From Grimontia kaedaensis (lineage in GTDB: Bacteria > Pseudomonadota > Gammaproteobacteria > Enterobacterales > Vibrionaceae): 64,000 nt of DNA. Positions 1 through 7,263 of this stretch are shown one piece after another (position 1 is the stretch's first letter; the number at the start of each line of letters is the position of its first letter). Both the position numbers and the translations under genes were made by a program. The stretch lies in NCBI RefSeq assembly GCF_023746615.1, contig NZ_CP082275.1:1984001-2048000 (forward strand), in the 5' to 3' direction. The notes under the pieces are model-generated. The model made no database searches and was not told the DNA's origin. It was given only the letters and a program-made list of their open reading frames with translations.

Positions 1-137
1 GTGAGGTATTCGAGTCGCAGGGCTTGTTTTTCGGGAATGATATCGCCCCAACGGGAGACGGCCGCCTGGCTGATCCTGAGTGTGTCTGCAATCAGGCGCT
101 GACGACCGAAGTGGTTGATGACATCTTGCTTGAGCAT
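1..137 (-). CDS. Cro-like phage repressor, 3' part cut by window edge
   Basis: The minus strand reads from an ATG at 137 to the left edge without a stop, giving 45 residues that begin MLKQDVINHFGRQRL and contain the helix-turn-helix core ISQAAVSRWGD. This is the pattern of lambdoid Cro/YdaS-type DNA-binding proteins, which are about 65-80 residues long, so the C-terminal part lies outside the window. It is divergent from the CI-like gene at 254, with 116 bases between them carrying palindromic operators, the classical lysis/lysogeny switch arrangement. By analogy it would repress the CI promoter and open the lytic or excision programme. The reading is direct; the function is inferred from the motif and position. 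Confidence 0.75.
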   Translation of the reverse strand, partial: MLKQDVINHFGRQRLIADTLRISQAAVSRWGDIIPEKQALRLEYL

Positions 138-253
138 AACCGCCTCCAGTTATGGATTAACGAGGATTTGGTTATTAAATTTAACCACGATAAACGGTAT
201 GTCAACCCGAATAAAGGTTGAATTAACTTAACTTTGGTTATAAGTTTAACCAT
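138..253. promoter_or_regulatory. Divergent Cro/CI operator-promoter region
   Basis: Two near-identical palindromes stand here: TGGTTATTAAATTTAACCA at 169-187 and TGGTTATAAGTTTAACCA at 235-252. A weaker relative (GGTTGAATTAACTTAAC) lies near 216-232. All share GGTTA/TAACC arms around an AT-rich centre and are the natural binding sites for the two divergent repressors. The last site abuts the CI start codon, leaving no room for a Shine-Dalgarno sequence, so the CI message may be leaderless as in lambda PRM. Similar palindromes recur at 964-978, 1030-1044 and 1051-1067. Confidence 0.7.
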
Positions 254-949
254 ATGAGTACGTTAGCGAACAAAATTAAAGAAAGAATGCATGCCTTGGA
301 CATCAACCAACGGGAGTTGTCCGAGCGGATAGGTATTTCCCAGGTAGCCGTGCACAAACTGGTGAGCGGGAAAACCAAGCAGACATCAAAGATCAACGAA
401 CTGGCCACTGCGCTGGAGTGTGACCCTGCCTGGCTTGGCAACAATGACGACGTCGGGGACATGGGAGAGGCACAATGGCGGGGTGTCGAAACCTGGGACA
501 GCCACACGCCATTGTCAGACGAAGAGATCGAACTGCCCTTCTATACCAGTATCGAGCTCAGTGCAGGCAGCGGCAGCTTTACGGATACAGAGAACACAGG
601 CCCCAAGCTGCGCTTTTCAAAGGCCACGTTGAGAAGGCTTGGGATAGAAAAAGCGAACGCGGTGTGTGTCAATGTATCCGGTAACAGCATGGAGCCTGTG
701 CTGCCGGATAAAGCCACTGTCGGGATTGATACCGGCGACAAGACCCGCATTGTGGATGGCGCTATCTATGCCATCAACCATGGCGGATTGCTGCGCGTGA
801 AAGTCCTGCAAAACCTGCCGGGGGGCGGTATTCGCCTGAAGAGCTATAACAGTGACGACTACCCAGCCGAAGACTACAGCGCGGCGGAAAAACAGGACAT
901 TGAGATCATTGGCCGTGTTTTCTGGTACTCGGTATTGCTGCCACGGTAA
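254..949 (+). CDS. CI-like phage repressor with S24 (LexA-type) autoprotease domain
   Basis: 231 residues. An N-terminal XRE-type helix-turn-helix (about 7-60, with QRELSERIGISQVAVHKLVSGK) is joined to a C-terminal LexA/CI peptidase domain (about 95-230). The catalytic Ser145 sits in GNSMEP and the Lys183 in LLRVKV. An Ala104-Gly105 pair in SAGSG fits the self-cleavage site. The protein is expected to hold the element dormant and to be inactivated by RecA-stimulated self-cleavage after DNA damage. It is divergent from the Cro-like gene and is followed by a strong terminator, so it is monocistronic. No Shine-Dalgarno is visible before the ATG. Confidence 0.9.
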   Translation: MSTLANKIKERMHALDINQRELSERIGISQVAVHKLVSGKTKQTSKINELATALECDPAWLGNNDDVGDMGEAQWRGVETWDSHTPLSDEEIELPFYTSIELSAGSGSFTDTENTGPKLRFSKATLRRLGIEKANAVCVNVSGNSMEPVLPDKATVGIDTGDKTRIVDGAIYAINHGGLLRVKVLQNLPGGGIRLKSYNSDDYPAEDYSAAEKQDIEIIGRVFWYSVLLPR

Positions 950-963
950 CGCCCTGTCTCAAA

Positions 964-1067
964 GTTAAGTATTTTAACCATAAGCCCCGGAAAAATAACC
1001 GGGGCTTTTTTTCGCCTTACTCTTCCTTAGTTATTTCTCATAACCAATACAGTTATATTTGATAACT
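964..1067. promoter_or_regulatory. Second operator cluster upstream of the early operon
   Basis: Three palindromes resembling those at 169 and 235 occur on both sides of the CI terminator: GTTAAGTATTTTAAC (964-978), GTTATTTCTCATAAC (1030-1044) and AGTTATATTTGATAACT (1051-1067). The last two lie just before the recombination operon starting at 1111, where a bound repressor would block transcription. This suggests that CI controls the exo/recT/ssb/xis/int operon directly through a second operator. No promoter hexamers are called. Confidence 0.5.
983..1012 (+). terminator. Rho-independent terminator of the CI gene
   Basis: Perfect 8-bp stem AGCCCCGG/CCGGGGCT around an 8-base A-rich loop, followed by seven T. 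It lies 33 bases after the CI stop codon. Confidence 0.9.
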
Positions 1068-1110
1068 GCAGTTAATCTTGTTGTGTGACCACGCAGAACA
1101 GGACAACACC

Positions 1111-1473
1111 ATGACTATCTCAACCTGCATTCTCCAACAGGACATCAACCGTTATCTCGCGGTTCAGACCCATCTGGACGCGCGCAGAGACGCCCTTGAC
1201 GACACGGTCGAAGAGATTACTGACACCTTACTGCAGCAGCAAACCTACCGCTGTGGAAACCAGACCTTTGATTTTGATGACGTCATGGCCAAGGCCATTG
1301 AACAAGACGCTTTCGTGACCGTCTGTACGCTCGCCCTGACCTGTCATCCCTCTGCGGCTGAACAGCTCTCCACCCTACTCAGAGATGCCGCCTACGCCAT
1401 CGCCGAAGAGATTGCCGAAACCGCATTGGCTGCACGCATTGACGCCCATCAAGATGCCATGGAGGTATTTTAA
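1111..1473 (+). CDS. Uncharacterised early phage protein
   Basis: 120 residues from the ATG at 1111, which follows AGGACAACACC; an upstream TTG start at 1078 is open but lacks a ribosome site. The protein is acidic and mostly helical in composition (TISTCILQQDINRYL, then several Glu/Ala-rich stretches). No family is recognised. Its stop is immediately followed by the start of the YqaJ exonuclease gene, so the two are translationally coupled and it is the first gene of the recombination operon. A role as exonuclease accessory or nuclease inhibitor is only a guess from position. Confidence 0.6.
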   Translation: MTISTCILQQDINRYLAVQTHLDARRDALDDTVEEITDTLLQQQTYRCGNQTFDFDDVMAKAIEQDAFVTVCTLALTCHPSAAEQLSTLLRDAAYAIAEEIAETALAARIDAHQDAMEVF

Positions 1474-2538
1474 ATGAACACGTTAGCTATCCGCCGAAAC
1501 AGCCAGCACCGCGAATACGTCGCCAATGTGCTGGCTGATACTGACCTCAGCACTATCAGTGAAGAAGCGCGCTTTCACCTTGAACGCCGTCTGGGTATTG
1601 GTGGCAGTGATGTCGCCGCCATCCTCGGCCTGAACCCCTACCGCAGCGCCTTTGATGTGTGGCAGGAGAAAACCGGACGCAAAGCGCCGGACGACCTCTC
1701 GGATAACCAGCGCGTTCACTTCGGCATTGAACTGGAAGACGTGGTGGCCAAAGAGTACGCCCACCGCACCGGCCAGAAAGTCCAGAAGCGTCGCCATCCT
1801 TTCGTGCACAAGTCGATGCCCTGGTTACGCGCCAACATTGACCGCTACATCGTAGGGGCCGACAAAGGCCTTGAATGCAAGACCGCCGACAAATGGACGG
1901 CCCGGGACCAGTGGGGCAAAGGCAATGTCTACCAAACGGCCAACGGCAGCGTCTCGCTGTTTCAGGCCGATGATGACGTCCCGGAGCCTTACATGCTGCA
2001 GGAGCTTCACTACATGATCGTGCTTGATAAGCGCGAGTGGGATTTAGCGGTGCTCATTGGCGGCAATGATTTCCGTATCTACACCATGACCTGGAACCAG
2101 CAGCTGGCGGACGTCGTGGTAAACCGCCTGACGGACTTCTGGTTCAACCATGTCATTGCTGACGAACCACCGCAAGCACAGACTGTGCAGGATTTGGAAG
2201 CCCTCTATGGCAAGGACAACGGCAGCAAAATCACCGCCACTCCGGAAATCGTGGATGTCTTCCGCCAGTTTAAAACCCTCAAGGAGCAAATCAGTGCGCT
2301 GGAGACCGAAGCCTATGGTCCCTTGGTCGGCGGCAAACGCATTGGCGGGCTCGACATGCAGATCAAAGCCTTTATGGGTGAGCACGCGGAAGTGCTGCTC
2401 GATGACAACGGCAAGAAGCTGTGCAGCTGGAAAAGCCAGAGTGCGCAGCGCGTAGATACTACGGCACTCAAAAAAGCCAATCCTGCCTTGATCGCCCAAT
2501 TCACCAACACCACCGAAAGCCGCGTCTTCCGCGCGTAA
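1474..2538 (+). CDS. YqaJ-family phage recombination exonuclease
   Basis: 354 residues. The N-terminal half carries the YqaJ/lambda-exonuclease fold signature: RLGIGGSDVAAILGLNPYRS (about 39-58), FGIELEDVVAKEY (about 83-95), and the metal-binding D...ExK region around ANIDRYIVGADKGLECKTAD. Such enzymes degrade one strand of duplex DNA to give 3' overhangs for an annealing protein. The RecT gene follows 10 bases downstream, so the pair forms a Red-like homologous recombination module. The C-terminal 100 residues are less conserved and may contact the annealase. The length fits phage members of the family. Confidence 0.88.
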   Translation: MNTLAIRRNSQHREYVANVLADTDLSTISEEARFHLERRLGIGGSDVAAILGLNPYRSAFDVWQEKTGRKAPDDLSDNQRVHFGIELEDVVAKEYAHRTGQKVQKRRHPFVHKSMPWLRANIDRYIVGADKGLECKTADKWTARDQWGKGNVYQTANGSVSLFQADDDVPEPYMLQELHYMIVLDKREWDLAVLIGGNDFRIYTMTWNQQLADVVVNRLTDFWFNHVIADEPPQAQTVQDLEALYGKDNGSKITATPEIVDVFRQFKTLKEQISALETEAYGPLVGGKRIGGLDMQIKAFMGEHAEVLLDDNGKKLCSWKSQSAQRVDTTALKKANPALIAQFTNTTESRVFRA

Positions 2539-2548
2539 GGAGCCCACG

Positions 2549-3460
2549 ATGACAACCACAGAACTGGCTACCCAGGACAAGCAAGCTTTGGCCATCGTTG
2601 ATATGGACATGCCCCACTACGACGTCGCGACCATGATGTTTAACCCTGACATCATGGGACGCCTTGAACGCTTTGCTGAGCTCATGGCGCAGGGGAAAAC
2701 CACGGTCCCTGCCCACCTTAGGGGCAGCGTCGGTGATTGCTTGGCGGTGACCCTTCAGGCCATGCAATGGCGCATGAACCCCCATGCCGTGGCACAGAAA
2801 ACCCACCTGGTGAATGGGACCCTCGGATACGAAGCCCAACTGGTCAATGCGGTCATCAATACCATGGCGCCGACCAAAGACCGGTTACATTACCAATGGT
2901 TTGGCGACTGGGATAAGTACATCCATGCCGGGCTCCAGAAGAAAGATGAAGACGGACTGGGCGTGCGCGTCTGGGCCACATTGAAAGGGGAAACCGAGCC
3001 CCGTCAGCTGGAAATTCTGCTCAAGCCTATCACGGTAAGAAACTCCCCGAACTGGAAGTCCGACCCACGTCAGCAAATTGCCTATCTGGCGGTCAAGCGC
3101 TGGTCACGTCTGTATTGCCCGGATGTCATTCTCGGCGTGTACACCCCTGATGAACTCGACATGCCAACCGAAAAAGCCATCAACGCGGTACCGCAAAATC
3201 AGAGTAAAACCGCGTCACTGCTGTCCAAACTGGCCCCGGCTCCCGAGGCCGATGCAGCAACAGAGACGCTGGACAGGGTGTTGGAAACAATCCAGGCCGC
3301 GCAAACCGAAACAGAGCTGGCGGACGTGGAAAACACCGCCAAGACACTCCCGCCAGCCGCACTAAAGACCGCCCGCAGCGCCTACAAAGACAAATTGGCC
3401 AGCTTGCGCGCAGCCGATGAACAGCCAGAGCACGTCGTTGATGCCGAGCAGGAGGAATAA
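2549..3460 (+). CDS. recT: RecT-family single-strand annealing protein
   Basis: 303 residues, starting at an ATG preceded by AAGGAG. The central region (PDIMGRLERFAELMAQGK..., NPHAVAQKTHLVNGTLGYEAQLVNAVI, YLAVKRWSRLYCPDVILGVYTPDEL) matches the RecT family pattern. The last 90 residues are an acidic, Ala/Glu-rich tail. RecT anneals complementary single strands and promotes strand invasion, here most likely on overhangs made by the adjacent YqaJ nuclease. The SSB gene starts one base after its stop, so exonuclease, annealase and SSB are co-expressed. Confidence 0.9.
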   Translation: MTTTELATQDKQALAIVDMDMPHYDVATMMFNPDIMGRLERFAELMAQGKTTVPAHLRGSVGDCLAVTLQAMQWRMNPHAVAQKTHLVNGTLGYEAQLVNAVINTMAPTKDRLHYQWFGDWDKYIHAGLQKKDEDGLGVRVWATLKGETEPRQLEILLKPITVRNSPNWKSDPRQQIAYLAVKRWSRLYCPDVILGVYTPDELDMPTEKAINAVPQNQSKTASLLSKLAPAPEADAATETLDRVLETIQAAQTETELADVENTAKTLPPAALKTARSAYKDKLASLRAADEQPEHVVDAEQEE

Positions 3461-3461
3461 G

Positions 3462-3845
3462 ATGCTGACCGTATTATGTCGATTAGGGGCGGACGCGGTG
3501 CTAAGGACCACGCCCAACGGCCACAACGTGGCCAGTCTCTCCCTTGCCTATTCCATTGGCTATGGCGCGAACAAGGAAACCCAATGGCTCAATGGCCAAC
3601 TTTGGGGTGATCGAGCGGTGAAACTGGCCCCCCACCTCACCAAGGGCAAGCAGCTGCTCATCCATGCCGAGGACGTGGCCGTCGAGACGTACCAAAAAGG
3701 CGATGGCACCACCACCGCGTCGCTGAAGGCGAAAATCATGAACGTGGAATTCACCGACAGCGCCAAGACCGAGGCGTCCCCGGCGCAAGCCCACCCCGCG
3801 GCGCCGATTGAGACTGACTGGCGTGATATCACGCCCCCTTTCTAA
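3462..3845 (+). CDS. ssb: Phage-type single-stranded DNA-binding protein
   Basis: 127 residues from the ATG at 3462, one base after the recT stop; an in-frame start at 3417 lies inside recT and is not used here. The OB-fold pattern is visible: LGADAVLRTTPNGHNVASLSLAYSIGYG, then ETQWLNGQLWGDRAVKLAPHLTKGKQLLI. The protein ends in WRDITPPF, a variant of the DDIPF tip by which bacterial SSBs recruit partner proteins. It is shorter than chromosomal SSB (about 175 residues) because the linker is short. Confidence 0.87.
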   Translation: MLTVLCRLGADAVLRTTPNGHNVASLSLAYSIGYGANKETQWLNGQLWGDRAVKLAPHLTKGKQLLIHAEDVAVETYQKGDGTTTASLKAKIMNVEFTDSAKTEASPAQAHPAAPIETDWRDITPPF

Positions 3846-3871
3846 TGGATTGAACGTCTTCGGAGGTTCGA

Positions 3872-4108
3872 ATGAGCAATTATCACTTTATCCGGCTGTC
3901 TGATTGGGCAGCCGCCGTATTCCCTGGTGAACATTACTCCGCAGCGACCATGTCACGCTGGGCCAAAACACGCCAAATTGATCCGCCTCCGCTAAAAGTG
4001 GGCGGTCGATGGATGGTCAGGCAGGACGCGCGGTTTATTGGGCTTGGCGAGGTGGCCAGCCATTCGTCAGACCCATTGGTTGAAAGGATTTTGCACCATG
4101 GCCGCTAG
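3872..4108 (+). CDS. Excisionase-like protein (winged-helix Xis)
   Basis: 78 residues. The pattern LSDWAAAVFP...YSAATMSRWAKTRQIDPPPLKVGGRWMVRQDARFI matches short phage excisionases (putative excisionase family, DUF1233-like), which bind and bend DNA at the attachment site and drive the integrase towards excision. Its 3' end overlaps the integrase start by 11 bases, so the two are coupled. A Shine-Dalgarno (CGGAGG) precedes the ATG. Confidence 0.8.
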   Translation: MSNYHFIRLSDWAAAVFPGEHYSAATMSRWAKTRQIDPPPLKVGGRWMVRQDARFIGLGEVASHSSDPLVERILHHGR

Positions 4109-5252
4109 ACCCCGCTCTCATAACCTCACCATCCAGAACCTGTATGAAAAGCTCGATAAGCGATCCGGCAAAGTCTATTACCAGTACCGGGATGCCAGAA
4201 CGGGCCGTTTTCATGGGCTGGGCACCGATAGAAAACGAGCCATTGCAGCTGCTAAAGAGCTTAACGAGCGGATCGCCGTCCAAATGCTGGAGCACTACCA
4301 AAACATCCTCGAACAGAACACCGCCAAGGTGACCCGTCACGGTATCCGCACCGCCACCTGGTGCAAAAGGTACATGACACTTCAGCGCGAACGGCGAAAA
4401 AGCGGCGAGCTGACGGAGAATACTGTCAAGCAACGGGGCTATTGCATCAAGGTGCTCGAGACCCGGCTTGGACAGGTGGGACTGAAAGACATTGATACCA
4501 AATCACTGGCCAAAATCCTCGATGAATACCGAGCCAAAAAGAAAACGCACATGGCGGCGCGGCTGCGCTCAACCTGGATAGATTGCTTTAAAGAAGCACT
4601 TCACGCCGGGGAGATTGAAGGCGGGATCAATCCGGCGGTGGCGACACGTGCGCCAAGGCTCAAGGTGGCAAGAAACCGCCTCACAAGGGACGAATGGCCA
4701 CTATTGGTCGAGACGGCCAAGAAACAGTCTTTCCCCTATATGTTGCACTCACTTTATCTGGCCCTCACGACAGGATTACGGCGGCAGGACCTGTGCGATT
4801 TGAGGTTTTCGGACGTCAAACACGGCCATCTGTTGGTGAGTATCAACAAATCACGGGGCAAGACAAAACTCGCGTTTCCATTGACGCTGACTAACCCATT
4901 GGTTGGCCTGTCCTTAGGGGAGATCATTGAACTTTGCCGCGCTACGGGCGTGCTCAGTCACTACCTGCTCCACCTCACCACCAAACATGCCCCCACGCGC
5001 AAGGGCTCGAAGGTCAGTGCAATGTCTCTCAGCAAATCGTTTCTCAAAATCCGCGACGAGAGCGGTTTGACATGGAAAGATGGCACGGCGCCGAGTTTTC
5101 ATGAGCTGCGCTCGCTGGCTGAACGAACCTACGCCGACCTAGGCTATGACACTCAGGTGTTACTGGGACATAAAAGCCGGAAAATGACAGACAAGTACCA
5201 TGATGAACGTGGAAGTGAATATGTCTATGTCAAAGCGCCTTCAAAACTGTGA
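4098..5252 (+). CDS. int: Tyrosine-type phage integrase
   Basis: 384 residues from the ATG at 4098, chosen because AAGG stands 10 bases upstream and the longer reading would cover half of the excisionase gene. An N-terminal arm-binding region (YYQYRDARTGRFHGLG) and a core-binding domain precede the catalytic domain. Its residues are visible as Arg228 (TTGLRRQDL), His335 and Arg338 (FHELRS), His358 (LLGHKS) and the nucleophile Tyr367 (TDKYHDERG). It catalyses site-specific integration and excision. It is the last gene of the element, transcribed outwards, so the attachment site should lie in the next few hundred bases. Confidence 0.92.
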   Translation: MAARPRSHNLTIQNLYEKLDKRSGKVYYQYRDARTGRFHGLGTDRKRAIAAAKELNERIAVQMLEHYQNILEQNTAKVTRHGIRTATWCKRYMTLQRERRKSGELTENTVKQRGYCIKVLETRLGQVGLKDIDTKSLAKILDEYRAKKKTHMAARLRSTWIDCFKEALHAGEIEGGINPAVATRAPRLKVARNRLTRDEWPLLVETAKKQSFPYMLHSLYLALTTGLRRQDLCDLRFSDVKHGHLLVSINKSRGKTKLAFPLTLTNPLVGLSLGEIIELCRATGVLSHYLLHLTTKHAPTRKGSKVSAMSLSKSFLKIRDESGLTWKDGTAPSFHELRSLAERTYADLGYDTQVLLGHKSRKMTDKYHDERGSEYVYVKAPSKL

Positions 5253-5508
5253 CGTTGTCACTCAAAACCCGTTTCTAGGGATGAAGGGACAATGCCACCG
5301 GATCATCGCTGTCGTTTTGGAGGGATAGTTTTGGAGGGATTTTGGAGGGAACTTTTTATTACTCCCCACCAAAAAAATGAAGGAAATAGAGATAAGAAGG
5401 CATTTACCCGTTTTAAAAACCCCAAAAACCCCCGTTAAACAGTCAAAAACAAAAGCACTAATCGCTTGTTACTGATGTAATAAATGGGAATCTTTATCAA
5501 ATTAAATC
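5253..5508. other. Non-coding junction after integrase, probable att region
   Basis: No gene is visible. The stretch contains three 11-base direct repeats (separate entry) and A-rich sequence with runs of C (CCCCAAAAACCCCC). It falls between the outward-facing integrase and chromosomal lipoprotein genes, so the right attachment site should be here. No tRNA or gene remnant was recognised, so the core sequence cannot be fixed from this end alone. Confidence 0.45.
5315..5350 (+). repeat. Three direct copies of TTTTGGAGGGA
   Basis: Copies at 5315-5325, 5329-5339 and 5340-5350 are identical over 11 bases. Short direct repeats in the same orientation next to an integrase gene are typical of arm-type integrase sites beside an attachment core; that role is inferred. 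Confidence 0.7.
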
Positions 5509-5533
5509 AAAAAGCGCCGGGTCTCCCCAGCGC
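5509..5533 (-). terminator. Terminator of the small lipoprotein operon
   Basis: On the minus strand the stem GCGCTGGG/CCCGGCGC (one G-T pair) closes a short GAGA-type loop and is followed by five T. It lies about 30 bases past the stop of the gene ending at 5564. Confidence 0.75.
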
Positions 5534-5563
5534 CTCACATAACCTTACCCAAATTTAGCGTTT

Positions 5564-5800
5564 TTACTTCGCAATATTGAAGAAAGCTCCATCTTTACAG
5601 GTGAAGGTGTAGTACTTCTCACGCTCCATGTACTTCTCGAAACCTTTACCTTCACAGTAGGTCGCGTTCAAATCAGAAGAAATGTTGAGACGGCTATCGA
5701 CTACGCGTTGGTCTGGGTTTGGCATTGACTCCGCCGTTTCAATGGAAGAGCAACCTACCATGAGTGCGGCTGCGGTAAGAGAAATCAGTAATTTTTTCAT
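5564..5800 (-). CDS. Small lipoprotein, downstream paralogue of a pair
   Basis: 78 residues with a lipoprotein signal MKKLLISLTAAALMVGC, where Cys17 would be lipidated and Ser18 at +2 favours the outer membrane. The mature part ends in CEGKGFEKY...YYTFTCKDGAFFNI, a pattern shared with the neighbouring gene at 5813: two Cys about 25 residues apart, then DG and an aromatic end. This suggests duplication and perhaps a disulfide. No named family is recognised. The genes are 12 bases apart and transcribed together. AAAGG precedes the start. Confidence 0.75.
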   Translation of the reverse strand: MKKLLISLTAAALMVGCSSIETAESMPNPDQRVVDSRLNISSDLNATYCEGKGFEKYMEREKYYTFTCKDGAFFNIAK

Positions 5801-5812
5801 TGTTATTTGCCT

Positions 5813-6136
5813 TTATAAAACGTAGTTGGAGCCATCATTGCAAGCGAGCTTAATTTCGCCGCTCTTACTTGAGACGAAGTCGCGAATACCCATGCTAGAG
5901 CAATATACCCTGTCCATCTCGACTATTTGTTCCAAAGAAATGTCACCACGGATAATGTAGGAGCTACCGCTATCACACATCACACGCAGTCCATCAACCG
6001 TATGTGAATAGGCTTTGGCACTGTCGCTTTGACAAAGCTTGATAGACGCATCGATACGTTCATCCATAGGATCCGGTGCAGACGAACAGGCTGCGAGCAG
6101 GAAAACGCCAGAAGCCACAAGTAACTTTCTCATCAT
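5813..6136 (-). CDS. Small lipoprotein, upstream paralogue of a pair
   Basis: 107 residues from the ATG at 6136; the adjacent ATG at 6133 is equally possible, and a longer in-frame start at 6151 is less likely. The signal peptide ends in the lipobox LLAAC followed by SS, so outer-membrane sorting is expected. The C-terminal part (YCSSMGIRDF...IKLACNDGSNYVL) mirrors that of the downstream lipoprotein. The longer middle carries an extra Cys pair (KLCQSDSAKAY, LRVMCDSGSSYIIRG), so the short motif seems to be present twice within this protein. Function unknown. Confidence 0.75.
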   Translation of the reverse strand: MMRKLLVASGVFLLAACSSAPDPMDERIDASIKLCQSDSAKAYSHTVDGLRVMCDSGSSYIIRGDISLEQIVEMDRVYCSSMGIRDFVSSKSGEIKLACNDGSNYVL

Positions 6137-6211
6137 CTGTTTTAATCCCAAAACTTAACACTTCCAACACATTAGCACAGACTGGGTGGTGAAAACATAT
6201 TGCGATTTGGT

Positions 6212-7081
6212 TCAAATCAAAAGTTTGAGGTTATCTTTGAGGCGTTCGATGGAAGATGCGGCTGTCACCGGTGTGACGCCATAATCTGAAATGGTTTTTA
6301 ACACTAACGCTGAGGTTGTCGTTTCGTTCTCTTCTGCCTGCATTTGTAGCTCTTCAACCATGATTGCGTTAAGCAAGTTATCGTATTCATCGGGCAGTTC
6401 GTCGGGAGAAACCTCATAGCAGCCGTCAAGTAAAGGGCTGTATCCAATGATTTCGGGTTTACATTCGAGGTGCTTCAACTCTCCAAACAAGTGTTCATTC
6501 ATCACTACCTGCGGGCCAAAATTGGCGTCGATATTCGGAGAAAGTAAGGTATAGCGATACTGAGCACATTGAAAAGGCTCCAAGCCATTATCATTAATCA
6601 CGTCGACCAGCTCTAATACTCTAGGTTCGTTAAAATTTGAGATACCCAGAGACTTCACCGTGCCTTGTTCCACCAGAGATGACAGAGTTCGCCATGTATC
6701 CAGCAGAGGTGTCGATGGATCATCAACATGCGCATAGAGTACATCAATGAAATCCGTTTGAAGGCGAGATAAGCAATCATCGATTGACTGCATAATATTA
6801 TTTGGAGAAAGCCCATCTAACTTGTCATAAGTGAAGCCGTCTACCGACTGGGCGCCGATTTTTGTCATGATTTCAACATCGTTACGGTTTTTGGATTTTA
6901 GCCACTCTCCGATCACCGTTTCACTTTCACCACCTTTTCCATCAGGGTGCCAGACAGCGTAATTATTTGCGGTGTCCAGACGCCTTCCCCCCATTTCCAG
7001 ATAACCATCAAGAACCGAAAAGCTCTCTTCGCGGCTGGTGTATGTGCCAAACTTGGCCGTACCCAAAATGATGGGGAACAT
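6212..7081 (-). CDS. Aldo/keto reductase family oxidoreductase
   Basis: 289 residues from the ATG at 7081, which is preceded by GAGG at a good distance; a TTG start at 7123 is open but has no ribosome site. The TIM-barrel family tetrad is visible: Asp36 and Tyr41 (RRLDTANNY), Lys74 (IMTKIG) and His118 (VLYAHVDDP). The NADPH-binding end (SDYGVTPVTAASSIERLKDNL) is recognisable. Such enzymes reduce aldehydes and ketones; the substrate cannot be read. It is slightly shorter than typical members (310-330 residues). No operon partner is evident. Confidence 0.88.
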   Translation of the reverse strand: MFPIILGTAKFGTYTSREESFSVLDGYLEMGGRRLDTANNYAVWHPDGKGGESETVIGEWLKSKNRNDVEIMTKIGAQSVDGFTYDKLDGLSPNNIMQSIDDCLSRLQTDFIDVLYAHVDDPSTPLLDTWRTLSSLVEQGTVKSLGISNFNEPRVLELVDVINDNGLEPFQCAQYRYTLLSPNIDANFGPQVVMNEHLFGELKHLECKPEIIGYSPLLDGCYEVSPDELPDEYDNLLNAIMVEELQMQAEENETTTSALVLKTISDYGVTPVTAASSIERLKDNLKLLI

Positions 7082-7263
7082 ATGCGCTCGCCTCACGTTC
7101 GCTAACCTATCGAGCAAGCTCAAAAGGTTGCAATTATTTTAATAGTCATATTAACCATAGACTTTGAGGGGAAAGAGGACAATACGCGGGAGATCAAATC
7201 ACTATGATGATTCAGAACTTGAACAACATCGTGATGAATAGTGAAGTATACATCCGCTAGGAA

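Noticed and set aside
24..221. 65-residue plus-strand reading at the left edge
   Set aside because: It is antisense to the Cro-like gene, whose helix-turn-helix is recognisable, and runs through the operator region.
5253..5508. tRNA or tmRNA 3' end as attachment site
   Set aside because: No cloverleaf, TTCGA-type loop or tmRNA tag could be found in this stretch.
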